From positions 62,001-126,000 of the forward strand of contig CAAENX010000023.1 in assembly GCA_900757495.1 (NCBI GenBank): a stretch of DNA of 64,000 nucleotides, written 5' to 3'. Position numbers and translations under genes: made by a program. Under the pieces are notes generated by a model. The model searched no databases. It worked only from the letters and a program-made list of their open reading frames with translations, and had not been told where the DNA came from. The DNA comes from an uncultured Collinsella sp. GTDB lineage: Bacteria > Actinomycetota > Coriobacteriia > Coriobacteriales > Coriobacteriaceae. This document shows positions 35,633 to 44,660 of this stretch, in pieces; the stretch's first letter is position 1, and every line of letters begins with the position of its first letter.

Positions 35633-35784
35633 GGAGTTGCGGCGTTTTACCAAACGCCGCAACTGCTCGACGCTGCGCGGGCACCAGAGCGACAACTTGT
35701 CATTCAAAGAGGACGGCATGACCAGAAGGTCTATGCCGTCCTCTTTTCATGCCAATTTGTTCGCTCTGGTGCCCGCTCGCTGTC
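35633..35784. repeat. Covarying structured element, copy 2
   Basis: Helix one TTGCGGCGTTT/AAACGCCGCAA (35637-35662). Outer arms GGCACCAGAGCGA/TCGCTCTGGTGCC. Inner hairpin AAAGAGGACGGCATGACC with GGTCTATGCCGTCCTCTTT. Fixed parts as in copy 1. The main 117-bp unit runs from CGACGCTGCGCG (35668) to CGCTCGCTGTC (35784), the same length as in copy 1. Confidence 0.75.
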
Positions 35785-35825
35785 CGTCCTCTACCTGCGA
35801 CGTTGCCATGGTGGTCATTGAGGCG

Positions 35826-35875
35826 GCACTTGGGGACGTTCCTTTTCTGCCGGCAGTTGGGGACACTCCTTGCGC
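35826..35875. repeat. Degenerate TTGGGGAC repeat pair
   Basis: GGCACTTGGGGACGTTCC and GGCAGTTGGGGACACTCC lie in tandem, with CTTTTCTG between them. They resemble the TCATTGGGGAC family but lack clear 3' arms. Confidence 0.5.
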
Positions 35876-35898
35876 CAGCGTTGCATCGCGAACGCTCG

Positions 35899-36072
35899 GA
35901 AAAATGCGACCCGGTTTTTGGCCGAATAGTGGGTCACGGTTTCCGGATGGGGTGGGTTGCGGAAACCGCGACCCGGAATATTGCTCCACAACGGGATGCC
36001 GTTTCCCCGATGGGGCTCAAGCGGAAAGCGCGTCCCATTCCGGAGCTCCAAAACGGGATGCGCTTTCCGCGC
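35899..36072. repeat. Three tandem GGAAA...CCC palindromes
   Basis: Imperfect inverted repeats at about 35899-35943, 35961-36006 and 36021-36072. The third pairs GCGGAAAGCGCGTCCCATT with AACGGGATGCGCTTTCCGC. The first shares TTTGGCCGAA with a lone copy at 62587-62632. Together with the preceding repeats they fill the 479-bp gap 35632-36110; no gene is seen. Confidence 0.65.
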
Positions 36073-36110
36073 GGAAGAATTGTCGCAGCTGCGTTAAGCG
36101 GTGTCGCTCG

Positions 36111-36776
36111 CTACTCGCCCAAGATTAGCTCGGCGAGTTCGTCCTGCGTATCTACCACGTAGTCGGCGCCGGCGGCCTCCAGCTCTGCGCGGCCGCGGAA
36201 GCCCCAGCTGACGCCGGCGCTCTTAAGGCTGGCGTTGTGGCCGGTCAGGACATCGACATTCGAATCGCCCACATAGAGCGTGGTCGCCGGATTGGCGCCC
36301 AGCTCCTTCATCACGTGCAGTGTGACGGGCGCTTCGGGCTTAGGCGGAAACGCATCGACACGGCCTTGCACCAGCGCAAAGTGCTCGGAACCAAAGTATT
36401 TCTCGATAAGCGGGGCTGCTGAGACGTGGTCCTTGTTGGTGAGCACGGCAAGCTGCACGCCTGCGGCGCGCAGACGGTCGAGCATCTCAATCGTGCCGGC
36501 GTAGGGTGAAGTGTGGTCTTCCTTGTGCTCGCCGTAATAGGCCCTAAACTCGGCAAGCGTCTGCTCAAACATACGGCCGTCGCCCGCGTACTCGGCGGGC
36601 ATAAAGCGCTCGACCAGCTTAAGCATGCCGTTTCCCACCTTGTAGCGGTACTCGTCCACGGCAAACGTGGGCCAGCCGTGCATCTCGCAGGTGTGGTTGC
36701 CGGCGGCCGCCAGGTCCTCGAGCGTGTTGAGGATGGTGCCGTCAAGGTCAAAGATCACGGTGGAAAAAGCTGCCAT
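36111..36776 (-). CDS. HAD-family phosphatase (phosphoglycolate-phosphatase-like)
   Basis: A 221-residue HAD hydrolase. Motif I is FDLDGTILNT with Asp10 and Asp12, motif II is LAVLTNKDH, the Lys of motif III sits in FPPKPEAP, and motif IV is YVGDSNVD. The helical cap after motif I marks subclass I, as in Gph and beta-phosphoglucomutase relatives. The start at 36776 is chosen because it places motif I near the N terminus and has GGGAG upstream. It stands alone. The substrate is not evident; dephosphorylation of phosphoglycolate or a sugar phosphate is likely. Confidence 0.85.
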   Translation of the reverse strand: MAAFSTVIFDLDGTILNTLEDLAAAGNHTCEMHGWPTFAVDEYRYKVGNGMLKLVERFMPAEYAGDGRMFEQTLAEFRAYYGEHKEDHTSPYAGTIEMLDRLRAAGVQLAVLTNKDHVSAAPLIEKYFGSEHFALVQGRVDAFPPKPEAPVTLHVMKELGANPATTLYVGDSNVDVLTGHNASLKSAGVSWGFRGRAELEAAGADYVVDTQDELAELILGE

Positions 36777-37044
36777 AGGTACGCTCCCATCTATATAGCT
36801 CACGCAAACGGCAACCATAATAGCGCGTGCCGCCCAGCCGGGAATGGGCGGGTCAAAAGTCCCGCGGGGGCATTCGGGCCGCTCAATCTTGTGGGCGGGT
36901 TTGGTTCGTCAGCGGCCTGGTGGCGATAGAGGTTGTCTATAGGCGGTTATCCGGGAGCCATATGGCTCGGATATGGCGGTTTTTGTGTAGTGCATTGACC
37001 GATTTACCTGCGGTAACGTACACTTCCTCCGTTAAAAAATAGAA
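36777..37044. other. Intergenic region upstream of the B12 riboswitch
   Basis: No gene is seen. A palindrome GAGCCATATGGCTC (36955-36968), extended by ATCCGG/CGGAT-like flanks, precedes GGTTTTTG and could be a weak terminator. The segment ends with the likely promoter for the surface protein. Confidence 0.5.
36995..37024 (+). promoter_or_regulatory. Likely promoter of the riboswitch transcript
   Basis: TTGACC (36995-37000) and TACACT (37019-37024) with an 18-bp spacer, about 20 bases ahead of the riboswitch. Confidence 0.45.
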
Positions 37045-37150
37045 GCCGGAGCACGGGTGCGCGCGAGCGCATAAAGGGGAATCGGGTGAGAATCCCGAGC
37101 AAGGCGGTTACTGTGTGCGGGCGCGCCCGCGAGCCAGATTACCTGCCCGC
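37045..37150 (+). promoter_or_regulatory. Cobalamin (adenosylcobalamin-type) riboswitch
   Basis: Conserved blocks appear in the right order: GGGTGC, then GGGGAATCGGGTGAGAATCC, CGAGC, GGCGGTTACTGT, and the B12 box GAGCCAGATTACCTGCC at 37131-37147. Helices fit: GGGATT-type pairing around GGTGAGAATCCC, and GCGGGCGCGCCCGC as a variable stem. It controls the surface-protein gene that starts at 37333. About 180 bases of leader follow; how it switches (terminator or blocked start) is not clear by eye. Confidence 0.88.
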
Positions 37151-37332
37151 GCTCTTCTCGAAACCGAGGGCCTCTCTGTTTGCCGCTGGATTCCGGTCTA
37201 CAAGGGGTGCTGCTGAGCGTGCGTTTTGCTGCCGATAGGGTGGCTGACGTGCGCCTTTGTGCTGCCGGGGTATCGCCTGTCCCGCCTTCTTCGCCATGGC
37301 TCTATTGCAGGTTCGCGAAAGAAGGAGAACGG

Positions 37333-40300
37333 GTGACGCGAAACAACATTATGCTCAAGCGCCTGGGGGCCGCTGCTTTCTCGGTGCTGCTCGTCTGGTC
37401 GATGCCGGGTACGTCGGCATTTGCCGAGGGCGTGGCAGAGGTCGCTGTGCAGGCGCAGGCCCAGGCCTCGCAGCAGGCGGATGCTGCCGAGAATGCCGAC
37501 GAGTCGAGTTTCACTGCGGACGAGCGGACGGGTGCTGAAGGCGCCGAGGCGTCGGCGGACGAGGCAAGATCCGACGTTGCTCCGTCTGCCGATGAGGGGC
37601 TTGCCGCCATGCTGAGTGCGGACGGGCAGAACGCCGCCGCAGTGAACGTCGACGATGACGACGCCGATGTTCAGCAGGCACGCGGCGCGCGCGTCGCCAA
37701 GGCCGGCGAGACGGTGACGGCCTCTTCTGCCGATGAGCTGCCCACCACCATCGAGGCCGGGGCTGTCGTGAAGCTCGCGGCGAATATCAGCCTTGAGGCT
37801 GACCAACAGATCGAGACCGTGGCCGGTACGCTCGATGGCCAGGGCCACAGCATCGTGCTCAACGGCAAGGCGCTGGCGAAGAGCGTGACCGGTACAGTGC
37901 AGAATCTGGGCGTGACGGGCCGGGCAACCATGGGCGATTATGAGGGCGCCCTTGCGATCAATTGCTCGGGAACCGTGCAGATGTGCTGGTCGACGGCGGC
38001 TTTGAGCGATGGCGGCTCTTGGGCCGATTACGGTGGCCTGGTGGGAACGCTCAGCGGTGGGTCTGTAATCAACTCCTATGTTTCCGGATCGATGTCGGGC
38101 TTTTTCGCTCATGGTCTCGTTTGCCGGTATAGCTCCGGTGCTATGGTCAACAACCTTTTCACCGCGGGCGACCAGGCTTGCGGTTTTGGCAATGATTCTT
38201 CCTTCGGCACCAAAATCTCGACCGACGAGCTCAAGAGCCAGGCTTCGGTCGACAAACTCAACACCGACGCCCCCGCCACCGGCTTTAGCTGGTCTGCACA
38301 GGGCGGTTTGCCCGTGCTGGTCTCGGGCAGCGCCGTGGTCGTCGTGAACAAGGATGCCCTCAAGGCCGCCATCGACGATGCCAGCGCCAAGGTCGAGGGC
38401 GACTACACGGCCGAGAGCTGGTCCAAGCTCGCTGAGGCCCTTGTGAGCGCTCAAGATGTCTACGCCAACGATGACGCCAAGCAGGCCGAGGTCAACGCCG
38501 CAACCAAGACGCTCACCGATGCCATTGCCGCGCTCGAGAAGCCCAAGCCCACCGAGCCCGTGGCTCAGCCACAGAACGTAGTGCACCTGAGCTCGCAGAG
38601 CGACCTCGAAAACAAGTTCAAACCCGCCGACGCCGACGCTTACTACGTTCTCGACAACGACATTACCATCGATGACGAGTACTTCTTTGCCCCCACGGGC
38701 ATGCTCGCGGGCACGCTTGATGGCCAGGGCCACACCATCACCTTCGCCAACGGCGGTGGCGTGAAGTCGCTCATGGGCGGCGTTGCCTCCACGGGCGTGG
38801 TGCAGAATATCTCGTTTTCCGGTGAACTCAAGCAGGCGACGGACGGCAAGGCGTTCGGACCGCTGGGCAACAAGGTTCAGGGCGCCGTGCTCAACTGCTC
38901 CACGAGCGTGACCGGCAAGGGCGTTGCGGGCTTTGCGCGCACGCTCGACGGCGGCATCGTGTCCAACTGCGTTTCGACCTCCAAGGGCACGGCGAGCGCG
39001 CTGTTCGCGACCTATAGTGCGGGCCAGCTCGTCAACACCTACTGGGGCGCATTCCTCACCAACAAGATGGACGCTCCCGCCTCGGCGCTCGTCAATTCCT
39101 ACGCCGTCGACCCGGCCGACATGGCCACCGATGCCTTCGCCGATCTTATCAACGCCAACTGCGGCGCCAACGGCAGCAGCTGGGGTATCGATAAAAATGG
39201 CACGCCGGTCTTTGGCTCGGGCAACAGCTACCAGGCGCCCGAGGACACCACGCCCGACGACGCCTACACCGTGAGCTTCACGGCCAACGACGGCACCAGC
39301 CAGACGGTTGCCGGCCATATGCTCGAGGTTTCGCCTGATGCTGTGGACGCCTACCGCAAACTTGGCGTCTTTGCACTTAAGGGCGTCCCGGCCACGAGCA
39401 CCATCACCTGGGGCACCGATGACGCCAACCGCGGCAACATCGGCATCAACGAGTCCACGGGAGAGCTCTATGTCTACGACAACGCTACCGGCACGGTGAC
39501 CGCCACCGAGCACAAGGCCGATGGCTCCGAGCAGACCGTGGCTACCATCAAGATCAAGGCCAAGGCCAAACAGTTCGACGACTTTGAGCTGTGGTATCGT
39601 GCCTCCGACGGCACCGTGAGCAACGTGACCGATAGTGCGGCTACCGTCCAGGGCTCCGAGGTGCGCAACCTCGAGATTCGCGTGCATTACGTCGACGCCG
39701 ATAAGGGCGAGTACGCGCCCGTCTCGTTCAGCCGCTTCCACTTTGCCTCGAGCGATCCTACGACCATCTACAGCAACGACTACTCGGCCTGCTTTTACTT
39801 CAAGCATGCCGGCAGTGCCACGATCACCGTTACCCCGCGCGACGCCGCATCTGCGGGCGCCGGCTCCAAGAGCGTGACGCTGACGTCAGAAGCCGTGGCC
39901 GCCACGTCCATCTCGATGGGCTATAACGAGGACGGCGCCACCGTCTACCTGCAGGGCCGCAGCCCACTCTCCGAGCGCGGCGCGTTTTTGACCGATCACG
40001 CACGCCCGGTGGTGGTGCCCGACAACGCCACCAACCGCGACAACTTTACCGTGACGAGCAGCGATCCTGCCGTGGCGGCCTACACCACCGCGGGCGAGAT
40101 CGGCTACACGGCGTACAAGGCTGGCACCACCACGTTTACCGCGACGCTGCCCGACACGGACGCCGATGGCAAGGTCATCAGCGCGTCGTGCGACGTGACT
40201 TATGCTTACCAAAATCCGCTTGCCAGCGTGACGGCCGGCACGGACAGCCTCTACCTCAAGGCCGGCTCGGCGCAAAAGCTCGACCTGGCCTTTACCGGCA

Positions 40301-41877
40301 AGAACGACGCGGACGGCTGGAGCGTGACCGAACCCGGCCTCACTTGGACGTTCAAGACACTCGACGGCAAGGACGCCTCGGGTATCGTGGGCATCGACCG
40401 CAACGAGAAGGGTGCCTGGAAGCACGTTGACGGCGCTCCCGATGACGGCCTGTACGTGGCCTCGAGTGACTACACGGTGACGGCGCTTTCGGCCGGCACG
40501 GTGATCGCGACGGGTACGCCGGTAGACGCGACCGCCGGCGCCGAGCCCGTGACACTTACCATCACCGTGGCCGGCGTGGCCGCGAGCCCCGCTACGAGTG
40601 AGTCCGCCTCGGCGGGCATCGATGCTGCTGCTGCGTTCATCGACGCACACCGCAGCTCTGACGCCTTCCAGTACGGCGACGAGTGGGAGATTTACGACTT
40701 TGCCAAGGCGGGCCGCACGATCGATTCCGGGCTGCTCGACAATTACCATGCCTCGCTGGCCGAGCACAAGGCCGAGTGGGGGAGCGCGACCTGCGCTCTG
40801 ACCGAGACCGAGCGTGTGGCGCTGGCTCTCTCCGCCATCGGCGAGGACATCACCGACTATGACGGCGTCAACCTGGTCGAGCTCATTTGCAGTCGCACCG
40901 ATATGATGCGCGCCAACGAGAAAATCTTCGCGCTGATGGCGCTCAATGCGAGCGGCTCGGATGCACCCGCCGGTTCCGCCTGGACGCGCGCGAGCCTCGT
41001 GGACGCCGTCTGTGAGCTCCTCGGTAGCGGCGACGCTGTGGAAGGTACGCGGCTGGGCGACGTGGACCTGACGGCCATGGCGATCCAGGCCGTGGCGCCC
41101 TATGCGGGCGACACCAAGGTCGATGCTGCCATCGAGAACGGCCTCTCCTACCTCAAGGTCAAGATGAGCGCGGGTACCTGTGACTTCGGCTCTGCCGAGG
41201 CCAATGCCCAGGTGATCCTCGCGCTGCTTTCCCTCGACCGAGACCCGGCCAACCCCGTCAACGGGTTTGCAAATGCTGTGACCAACGTGGTCTGCGCGCT
41301 GGACCTGTACCGCGTGGACGGCGGCAACGGCTATGCGCACAGCAAGGGCGGCGCGGCCAACGGCATGGCGACCGAGCAGGCGCTCCGCGCGCTCACGACG
41401 TATCGTGTCTCCTCGGGAGAGACGATTGCCTGGAAGACGGCCGTGACGGCGGGCAAGGGCTCGAGCAGCAAGGACCCGCAGAAGCCCACGGTGGCGCCGG
41501 GCGTCCTGACGCCGGGTGCCGGGTCGGACGGCGGTGCCGGCAATGGGACCGGCGGTTTTGCGGGCGTAATGGCTCCTGTGGCCGCCAAGATGGCTGGTGC
41601 TTCCTCGCGCGAGGGCGCCAAGGCAGCTGGCGATTCCAAGGACGAGGCTGAATCCGGCAAGAAGGATTTGACGGAGTCTTCCGTCGCCGGTAAGACAGAC
41701 AAGAGCGGCAAAAAGTCGGGCACGTCCGGCAAGACCGCCGCGTTGAGCGCCGGCGCCGCCAACAAGGCTGCGGACGCGGGTCCAAACGGCTTTGCTATCG
41801 CTGGCGTTGCCGTGGGCATCGTCGGTATCGGGGCCGTCGGCGGCTGGTTTGTCTACACCAAACGCCGCGCGGCGTAG
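37333..41877 (+). CDS. Large surface protein with alpha/alpha-toroid-like domain, under B12 riboswitch control
   Basis: A 1514-residue exported protein. Signal peptide at 1-31 ends ...SAFA. An acidic Ala-rich stretch follows, then GLUG-like beta repeats (about 150-320), a FIVAR helical domain (about 339-404), more GLUG-like repeats (420-620), several Ig-like domains (643-1083), a helical domain at about 1095-1370, a Lys/Ser/Gly linker, and one membrane segment with a KRRAA tail (1485-1514). No LPxTG is seen. The helical domain (AAAFIDAHRSSDAFQYGDEW, QVILALLSLD) resembles prenyltransferase/transcobalamin alpha/alpha toroids. With the riboswitch, cobalamin capture at the cell surface is a fair hypothesis. 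The GTG at 37333 follows GGAG; an ATG at 37351 is an alternative. Confidence 0.75.
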   Translation: MTRNNIMLKRLGAAAFSVLLVWSMPGTSAFAEGVAEVAVQAQAQASQQADAAENADESSFTADERTGAEGAEASADEARSDVAPSADEGLAAMLSADGQNAAAVNVDDDDADVQQARGARVAKAGETVTASSADELPTTIEAGAVVKLAANISLEADQQIETVAGTLDGQGHSIVLNGKALAKSVTGTVQNLGVTGRATMGDYEGALAINCSGTVQMCWSTAALSDGGSWADYGGLVGTLSGGSVINSYVSGSMSGFFAHGLVCRYSSGAMVNNLFTAGDQACGFGNDSSFGTKISTDELKSQASVDKLNTDAPATGFSWSAQGGLPVLVSGSAVVVVNKDALKAAIDDASAKVEGDYTAESWSKLAEALVSAQDVYANDDAKQAEVNAATKTLTDAIAALEKPKPTEPVAQPQNVVHLSSQSDLENKFKPADADAYYVLDNDITIDDEYFFAPTGMLAGTLDGQGHTITFANGGGVKSLMGGVASTGVVQNISFSGELKQATDGKAFGPLGNKVQGAVLNCSTSVTGKGVAGFARTLDGGIVSNCVSTSKGTASALFATYSAGQLVNTYWGAFLTNKMDAPASALVNSYAVDPADMATDAFADLINANCGANGSSWGIDKNGTPVFGSGNSYQAPEDTTPDDAYTVSFTANDGTSQTVAGHMLEVSPDAVDAYRKLGVFALKGVPATSTITWGTDDANRGNIGINESTGELYVYDNATGTVTATEHKADGSEQTVATIKIKAKAKQFDDFELWYRASDGTVSNVTDSAATVQGSEVRNLEIRVHYVDADKGEYAPVSFSRFHFASSDPTTIYSNDYSACFYFKHAGSATITVTPRDAASAGAGSKSVTLTSEAVAATSISMGYNEDGATVYLQGRSPLSERGAFLTDHARPVVVPDNATNRDNFTVTSSDPAVAAYTTAGEIGYTAYKAGTTTFTATLPDTDADGKVISASCDVTYAYQNPLASVTAGTDSLYLKAGSAQKLDLAFTGKNDADGWSVTEPGLTWTFKTLDGKDASGIVGIDRNEKGAWKHVDGAPDDGLYVASSDYTVTALSAGTVIATGTPVDATAGAEPVTLTITVAGVAASPATSESASAGIDAAAAFIDAHRSSDAFQYGDEWEIYDFAKAGRTIDSGLLDNYHASLAEHKAEWGSATCALTETERVALALSAIGEDITDYDGVNLVELICSRTDMMRANEKIFALMALNASGSDAPAGSAWTRASLVDAVCELLGSGDAVEGTRLGDVDLTAMAIQAVAPYAGDTKVDAAIENGLSYLKVKMSAGTCDFGSAEANAQVILALLSLDRDPANPVNGFANAVTNVVCALDLYRVDGGNGYAHSKGGAANGMATEQALRALTTYRVSSGETIAWKTAVTAGKGSSSKDPQKPTVAPGVLTPGAGSDGGAGNGTGGFAGVMAPVAAKMAGASSREGAKAAGDSKDEAESGKKDLTESSVAGKTDKSGKKSGTSGKTAALSAGAANKAADAGPNGFAIAGVAVGIVGIGAVGGWFVYTKRRAA

Positions 41878-41930
41878 CGAGCCTCTGCCTGCCAGGTAAA
41901 TACTGCAAGGAGTATGGTCTTGCAAAGCGA

Positions 41931-41968
41931 AGGGCCCTCCTGCCGATCAGCTCGGCAGGAGGGCCCTC
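41931..41968. terminator. Hairpin between convergent genes
   Basis: AGGGCCCTCCTGCCGA (41931-41946) pairs with TCGGCAGGAGGGCCCT (41952-41967) perfectly. It lacks a T run but lies between the converging surface-protein and hypE genes and may stop transcription from both sides. Confidence 0.6.
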
Positions 41969-42058
41969 CCATCTCCTCGCAGTTTGAGTGGGCCAACGTC
42001 CCAGTGAAAATGGGTGGGCCGATTGTGGCCGGATGCTGAGCAGCTTGCAGAGCAGCCG

Positions 42059-43093
42059 CTAGCAAATCCTTGGCAGCTGCTCTCCCACGAGCATGTCGAG
42101 GATGCGGGTCGAGCCCCAGCCGGTGCGCACGCGCACGGCGGGTCGAGCGCCCTCGGCAAGCGGCAGCACGCGACCGATGATGGCGGCGTTCTCGCCGTAG
42201 CGCGCGGCACGCATGGCCGCCAGCGCGGCATCGGCCTGCTCGGCCGGCACCACGGCCACCATCTTGCCCTCGTTTGCCACCTGCAGCACATCGTAGCCGA
42301 GCATCTCACATGCCGCCTGCACGTCGGGGCGCACGGGCACGGCATCCTCGTCGATCTCCATGGCGACGCCGCTGGCCTGGGCAAACTCGTTGAGCGTGGA
42401 TGCCAGGCCGCCGCGCGTGGGGTCGCGGAAGCAGCGGGTGTCGGGGGCGGCGGCGAGCACGTCGGCAATCAGATGATTGAGCGGCGCAGCGTCGCTTTCG
42501 ATGTTGCTCGAAAACGCCAAGCCCTCGCGTTGGCTCATGATGGCGATGCCGTGGTCACCTAGCGTACCCGATACCAGGATGGCGTCGCCGGGCCGACAGT
42601 TCGCACCGCTGAGCGCTACGCCCGCGGGCACCTCGCCCACGCCGGCGGTATTGATGTAGACGCCGTCGGCACCGCCACGCTCGACCACCTTGGTGTCGCC
42701 GGTGATTATGGACACGCCTGCCTCATGCGCCGTTTCGGCCATGGTCTGCACAATCTGGCGCAGCTTGTCCATGGGATAGCCCTCTTCGAGGATAAAGCCG
42801 CATGAGAGGTAGCGCACGTTAGCGCCCGAGGTCGCGACGTCGTTGACGGTTCCGCATACGGCGAGTCGGCCGATATTGCCGCCGGGGAAGAACTGCGGCG
42901 TTACCACAAAGCTGTCGGTCGACATGGCGATCCGCCCGCTTGCGGGCAGTACGGCGACACCGGCATCGTTGCCCGCAAGCAGCTCGGGCGACCCAAAGGC
43001 ATCCAGAAAGACCTCATCGATAATGCGCTTCATCATCTGACCGCCGGAGCCGTGACCCAGCAGGACAGTGCTATCGGTAACGCTATGGGACAT
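42059..43093 (-). CDS. hypE: Hydrogenase maturation protein HypE
   Basis: A 344-residue protein of the PurM-like family that dehydrates the carbamoyl group on its own C-terminal Cys to a cyano ligand for the NiFe site. The C terminus is PRIC, as required. The N-terminal LLGHGSGGQMM glycine-rich loop, NDVATSGA and FRDPTRGGLA are family hallmarks. It is the last gene of the hyp cluster on this strand, 48 bp after hypD. It works with HypF, HypC and HypD. Confidence 0.96.
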   Translation of the reverse strand: MSHSVTDSTVLLGHGSGGQMMKRIIDEVFLDAFGSPELLAGNDAGVAVLPASGRIAMSTDSFVVTPQFFPGGNIGRLAVCGTVNDVATSGANVRYLSCGFILEEGYPMDKLRQIVQTMAETAHEAGVSIITGDTKVVERGGADGVYINTAGVGEVPAGVALSGANCRPGDAILVSGTLGDHGIAIMSQREGLAFSSNIESDAAPLNHLIADVLAAAPDTRCFRDPTRGGLASTLNEFAQASGVAMEIDEDAVPVRPDVQAACEMLGYDVLQVANEGKMVAVVPAEQADAALAAMRAARYGENAAIIGRVLPLAEGARPAVRVRTGWGSTRILDMLVGEQLPRIC

Positions 43094-43141
43094 ATCGAAA
43101 ACTCCAATCGTGGGTGGTGCCAGTGTGCGGGTGCGTCCGGG

Positions 43142-44254
43142 CTAGCTACGGTAGCGGTAGTACGCCGCGCAGCTGCCCTCGGAGCTCACCATACAGGGGC
43201 CGACGGGATGCTCAGGTGTGCAAGCGTGGCCGAACAGAGGGCAGTCGCTCGGCGTGATGGCACCGCGCAGCACGTCGCCGCAGCGGCACCCGCGTGGCTC
43301 GACCGTCGCCTCAACGGGCATATCAAAGCGGGCGCGCGCATCAAAGCGCGAGAATTCGGGTCGGATGGAAAGACCCGAATTGGCAATCGGCCCCAGCCCG
43401 CGCCACGTGGTGTCGCACGGCTCAAAAACCTGCTCGACCAGATGGCGCGCTACGGGATTGCCGTCTGCATTGACGCCACGGCGGTAGGCGTTGTCGATTG
43501 CCGGCCTGTGCTCGACAATCATCTGGACCAGCATGCAGATGCCCTGCAGGATATCGACCGGCTCAAATCCCGTGACCACGCCGGGGGTCTCGAACTCATC
43601 GACCAAAAACCTAAAGGGTGCCAGGCCCGTGATGGTAGCGACGTGACCAGGCAGGATAAAGCCGTCGATGGTCGTCTCGGGGTCGTTGGAGATCGCACGC
43701 AGAGCCGGCGGCGTGGTCTTGTGAGCACAGTAGACCGAGAAGTTCTGGAGCCCGCGCGCGTCGGCCTCCAGGATAGCGGCGGCAATGGTGGGCGTTGTGG
43801 TCTCAAAGCCGACGCCCATAAAGATGACCGGGCGTTCGGGATTTTGCTTGGCAATGTCGAGTGCGTCGAGCGGAGAGTAGACGATGCGGATGTCGCGCCC
43901 CGCCGCCTTTTGCGCGGCAAGCGAGGTGGACGATCCGGGCACGCGCATCATGTCGCCAAAGGTGGTGATGATGGCGCCGTCCATGTTGGAAAGCGCGATT
44001 GCGTGATCGATGTCGCGGTTGGCGGTGACGCAAACGGGGCACCCCGGGCCGCTTAGCAGTTTGAGTCCCGTCGGCATAATGGAGCGAAAGCCATAGCGGC
44101 CAATGCTCACGGTATGCGTACCGCAGACTTCCATAAGGTTGATGCTGCGGTTGCCGACAAGCTCATGAATACGATCGATGAGCTCACGAGCCAGCTTGGG
44201 GTCGCGAAATGCCGAAAAGTCGATACCGGAGCGAACCGGCTGTGCCGCCGCCAC
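43142..44254 (-). CDS. hypD: Hydrogenase maturation protein HypD
   Basis: A 370-residue Fe-S scaffold on which Fe(CN)2CO is built. Conserved segments include LMEVCGTHTVSIGRYG, SGPGCPVCVT and the C-terminal Cys set in EPRGCRCGDVLRG and CPLFGHACTPEHPVGPCMVS. It starts with GTG, which overlaps the hypC stop by one base (TAGTG), so the two are translationally coupled. Confidence 0.96.
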   Translation of the reverse strand: MAAAQPVRSGIDFSAFRDPKLARELIDRIHELVGNRSINLMEVCGTHTVSIGRYGFRSIMPTGLKLLSGPGCPVCVTANRDIDHAIALSNMDGAIITTFGDMMRVPGSSTSLAAQKAAGRDIRIVYSPLDALDIAKQNPERPVIFMGVGFETTTPTIAAAILEADARGLQNFSVYCAHKTTPPALRAISNDPETTIDGFILPGHVATITGLAPFRFLVDEFETPGVVTGFEPVDILQGICMLVQMIVEHRPAIDNAYRRGVNADGNPVARHLVEQVFEPCDTTWRGLGPIANSGLSIRPEFSRFDARARFDMPVEATVEPRGCRCGDVLRGAITPSDCPLFGHACTPEHPVGPCMVSSEGSCAAYYRYRS

Positions 44255-44514
44255 TAGTATGCCTCGGCCGGGTTGGTGGCGAGCTGGTCCTCTTCGGCCA
44301 GCTCGGTCATGGTATTGACGAGCTCGAGTGTCTCTTGGGCCTCCTGCTCGTCGACAATCTGAATGCCAAAGCCGGCGTGCACGAGAATATAGTCGCCTAC
44401 CTGTGCCGTCGGCACGAGGCGCAGCGAAACGGGGCGCTCGATGCCCATCATGTCGACGGTCGCCTTAAGGTCGTCGTCGCGTTTGACCACTTTACCGGGA
44501 ACGGCAAGGCACAT
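44254..44514 (-). CDS. hypC: Hydrogenase maturation chaperone HypC
   Basis: An 86-residue HypC/HybG protein with the essential N-terminal MCLAVPGKV, whose Cys2 becomes the N terminus and binds the iron. It ferries the Fe(CN)2CO group from HypD to the hydrogenase large subunit. The C-terminal acidic tail (EEDQLATNPAEAY) is slightly longer than usual. Confidence 0.95.
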   Translation of the reverse strand: MCLAVPGKVVKRDDDLKATVDMMGIERPVSLRLVPTAQVGDYILVHAGFGIQIVDEQEAQETLELVNTMTELAEEDQLATNPAEAY

Positions 44515-44660
44515 AATGTTCCCCTTTTATACGTTTTGCGCTGGATAGGCGCCTAATTACCCATCAGATGATGGTAGCGCTCGCGGGAGTCACGAGCAAA
44601 CGCGTTACACCTGTGAGACGGCGGCGCGCAGGCTGGCAAAACAGCCTATCGCAATGCTGT

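Noticed and set aside
37198..41925. Long minus-strand frames opposite the B12-regulated surface protein
   Set aside because: Arg/His/Gly-rich translations without domains. The plus strand has the signal peptide, known domains and anchor.
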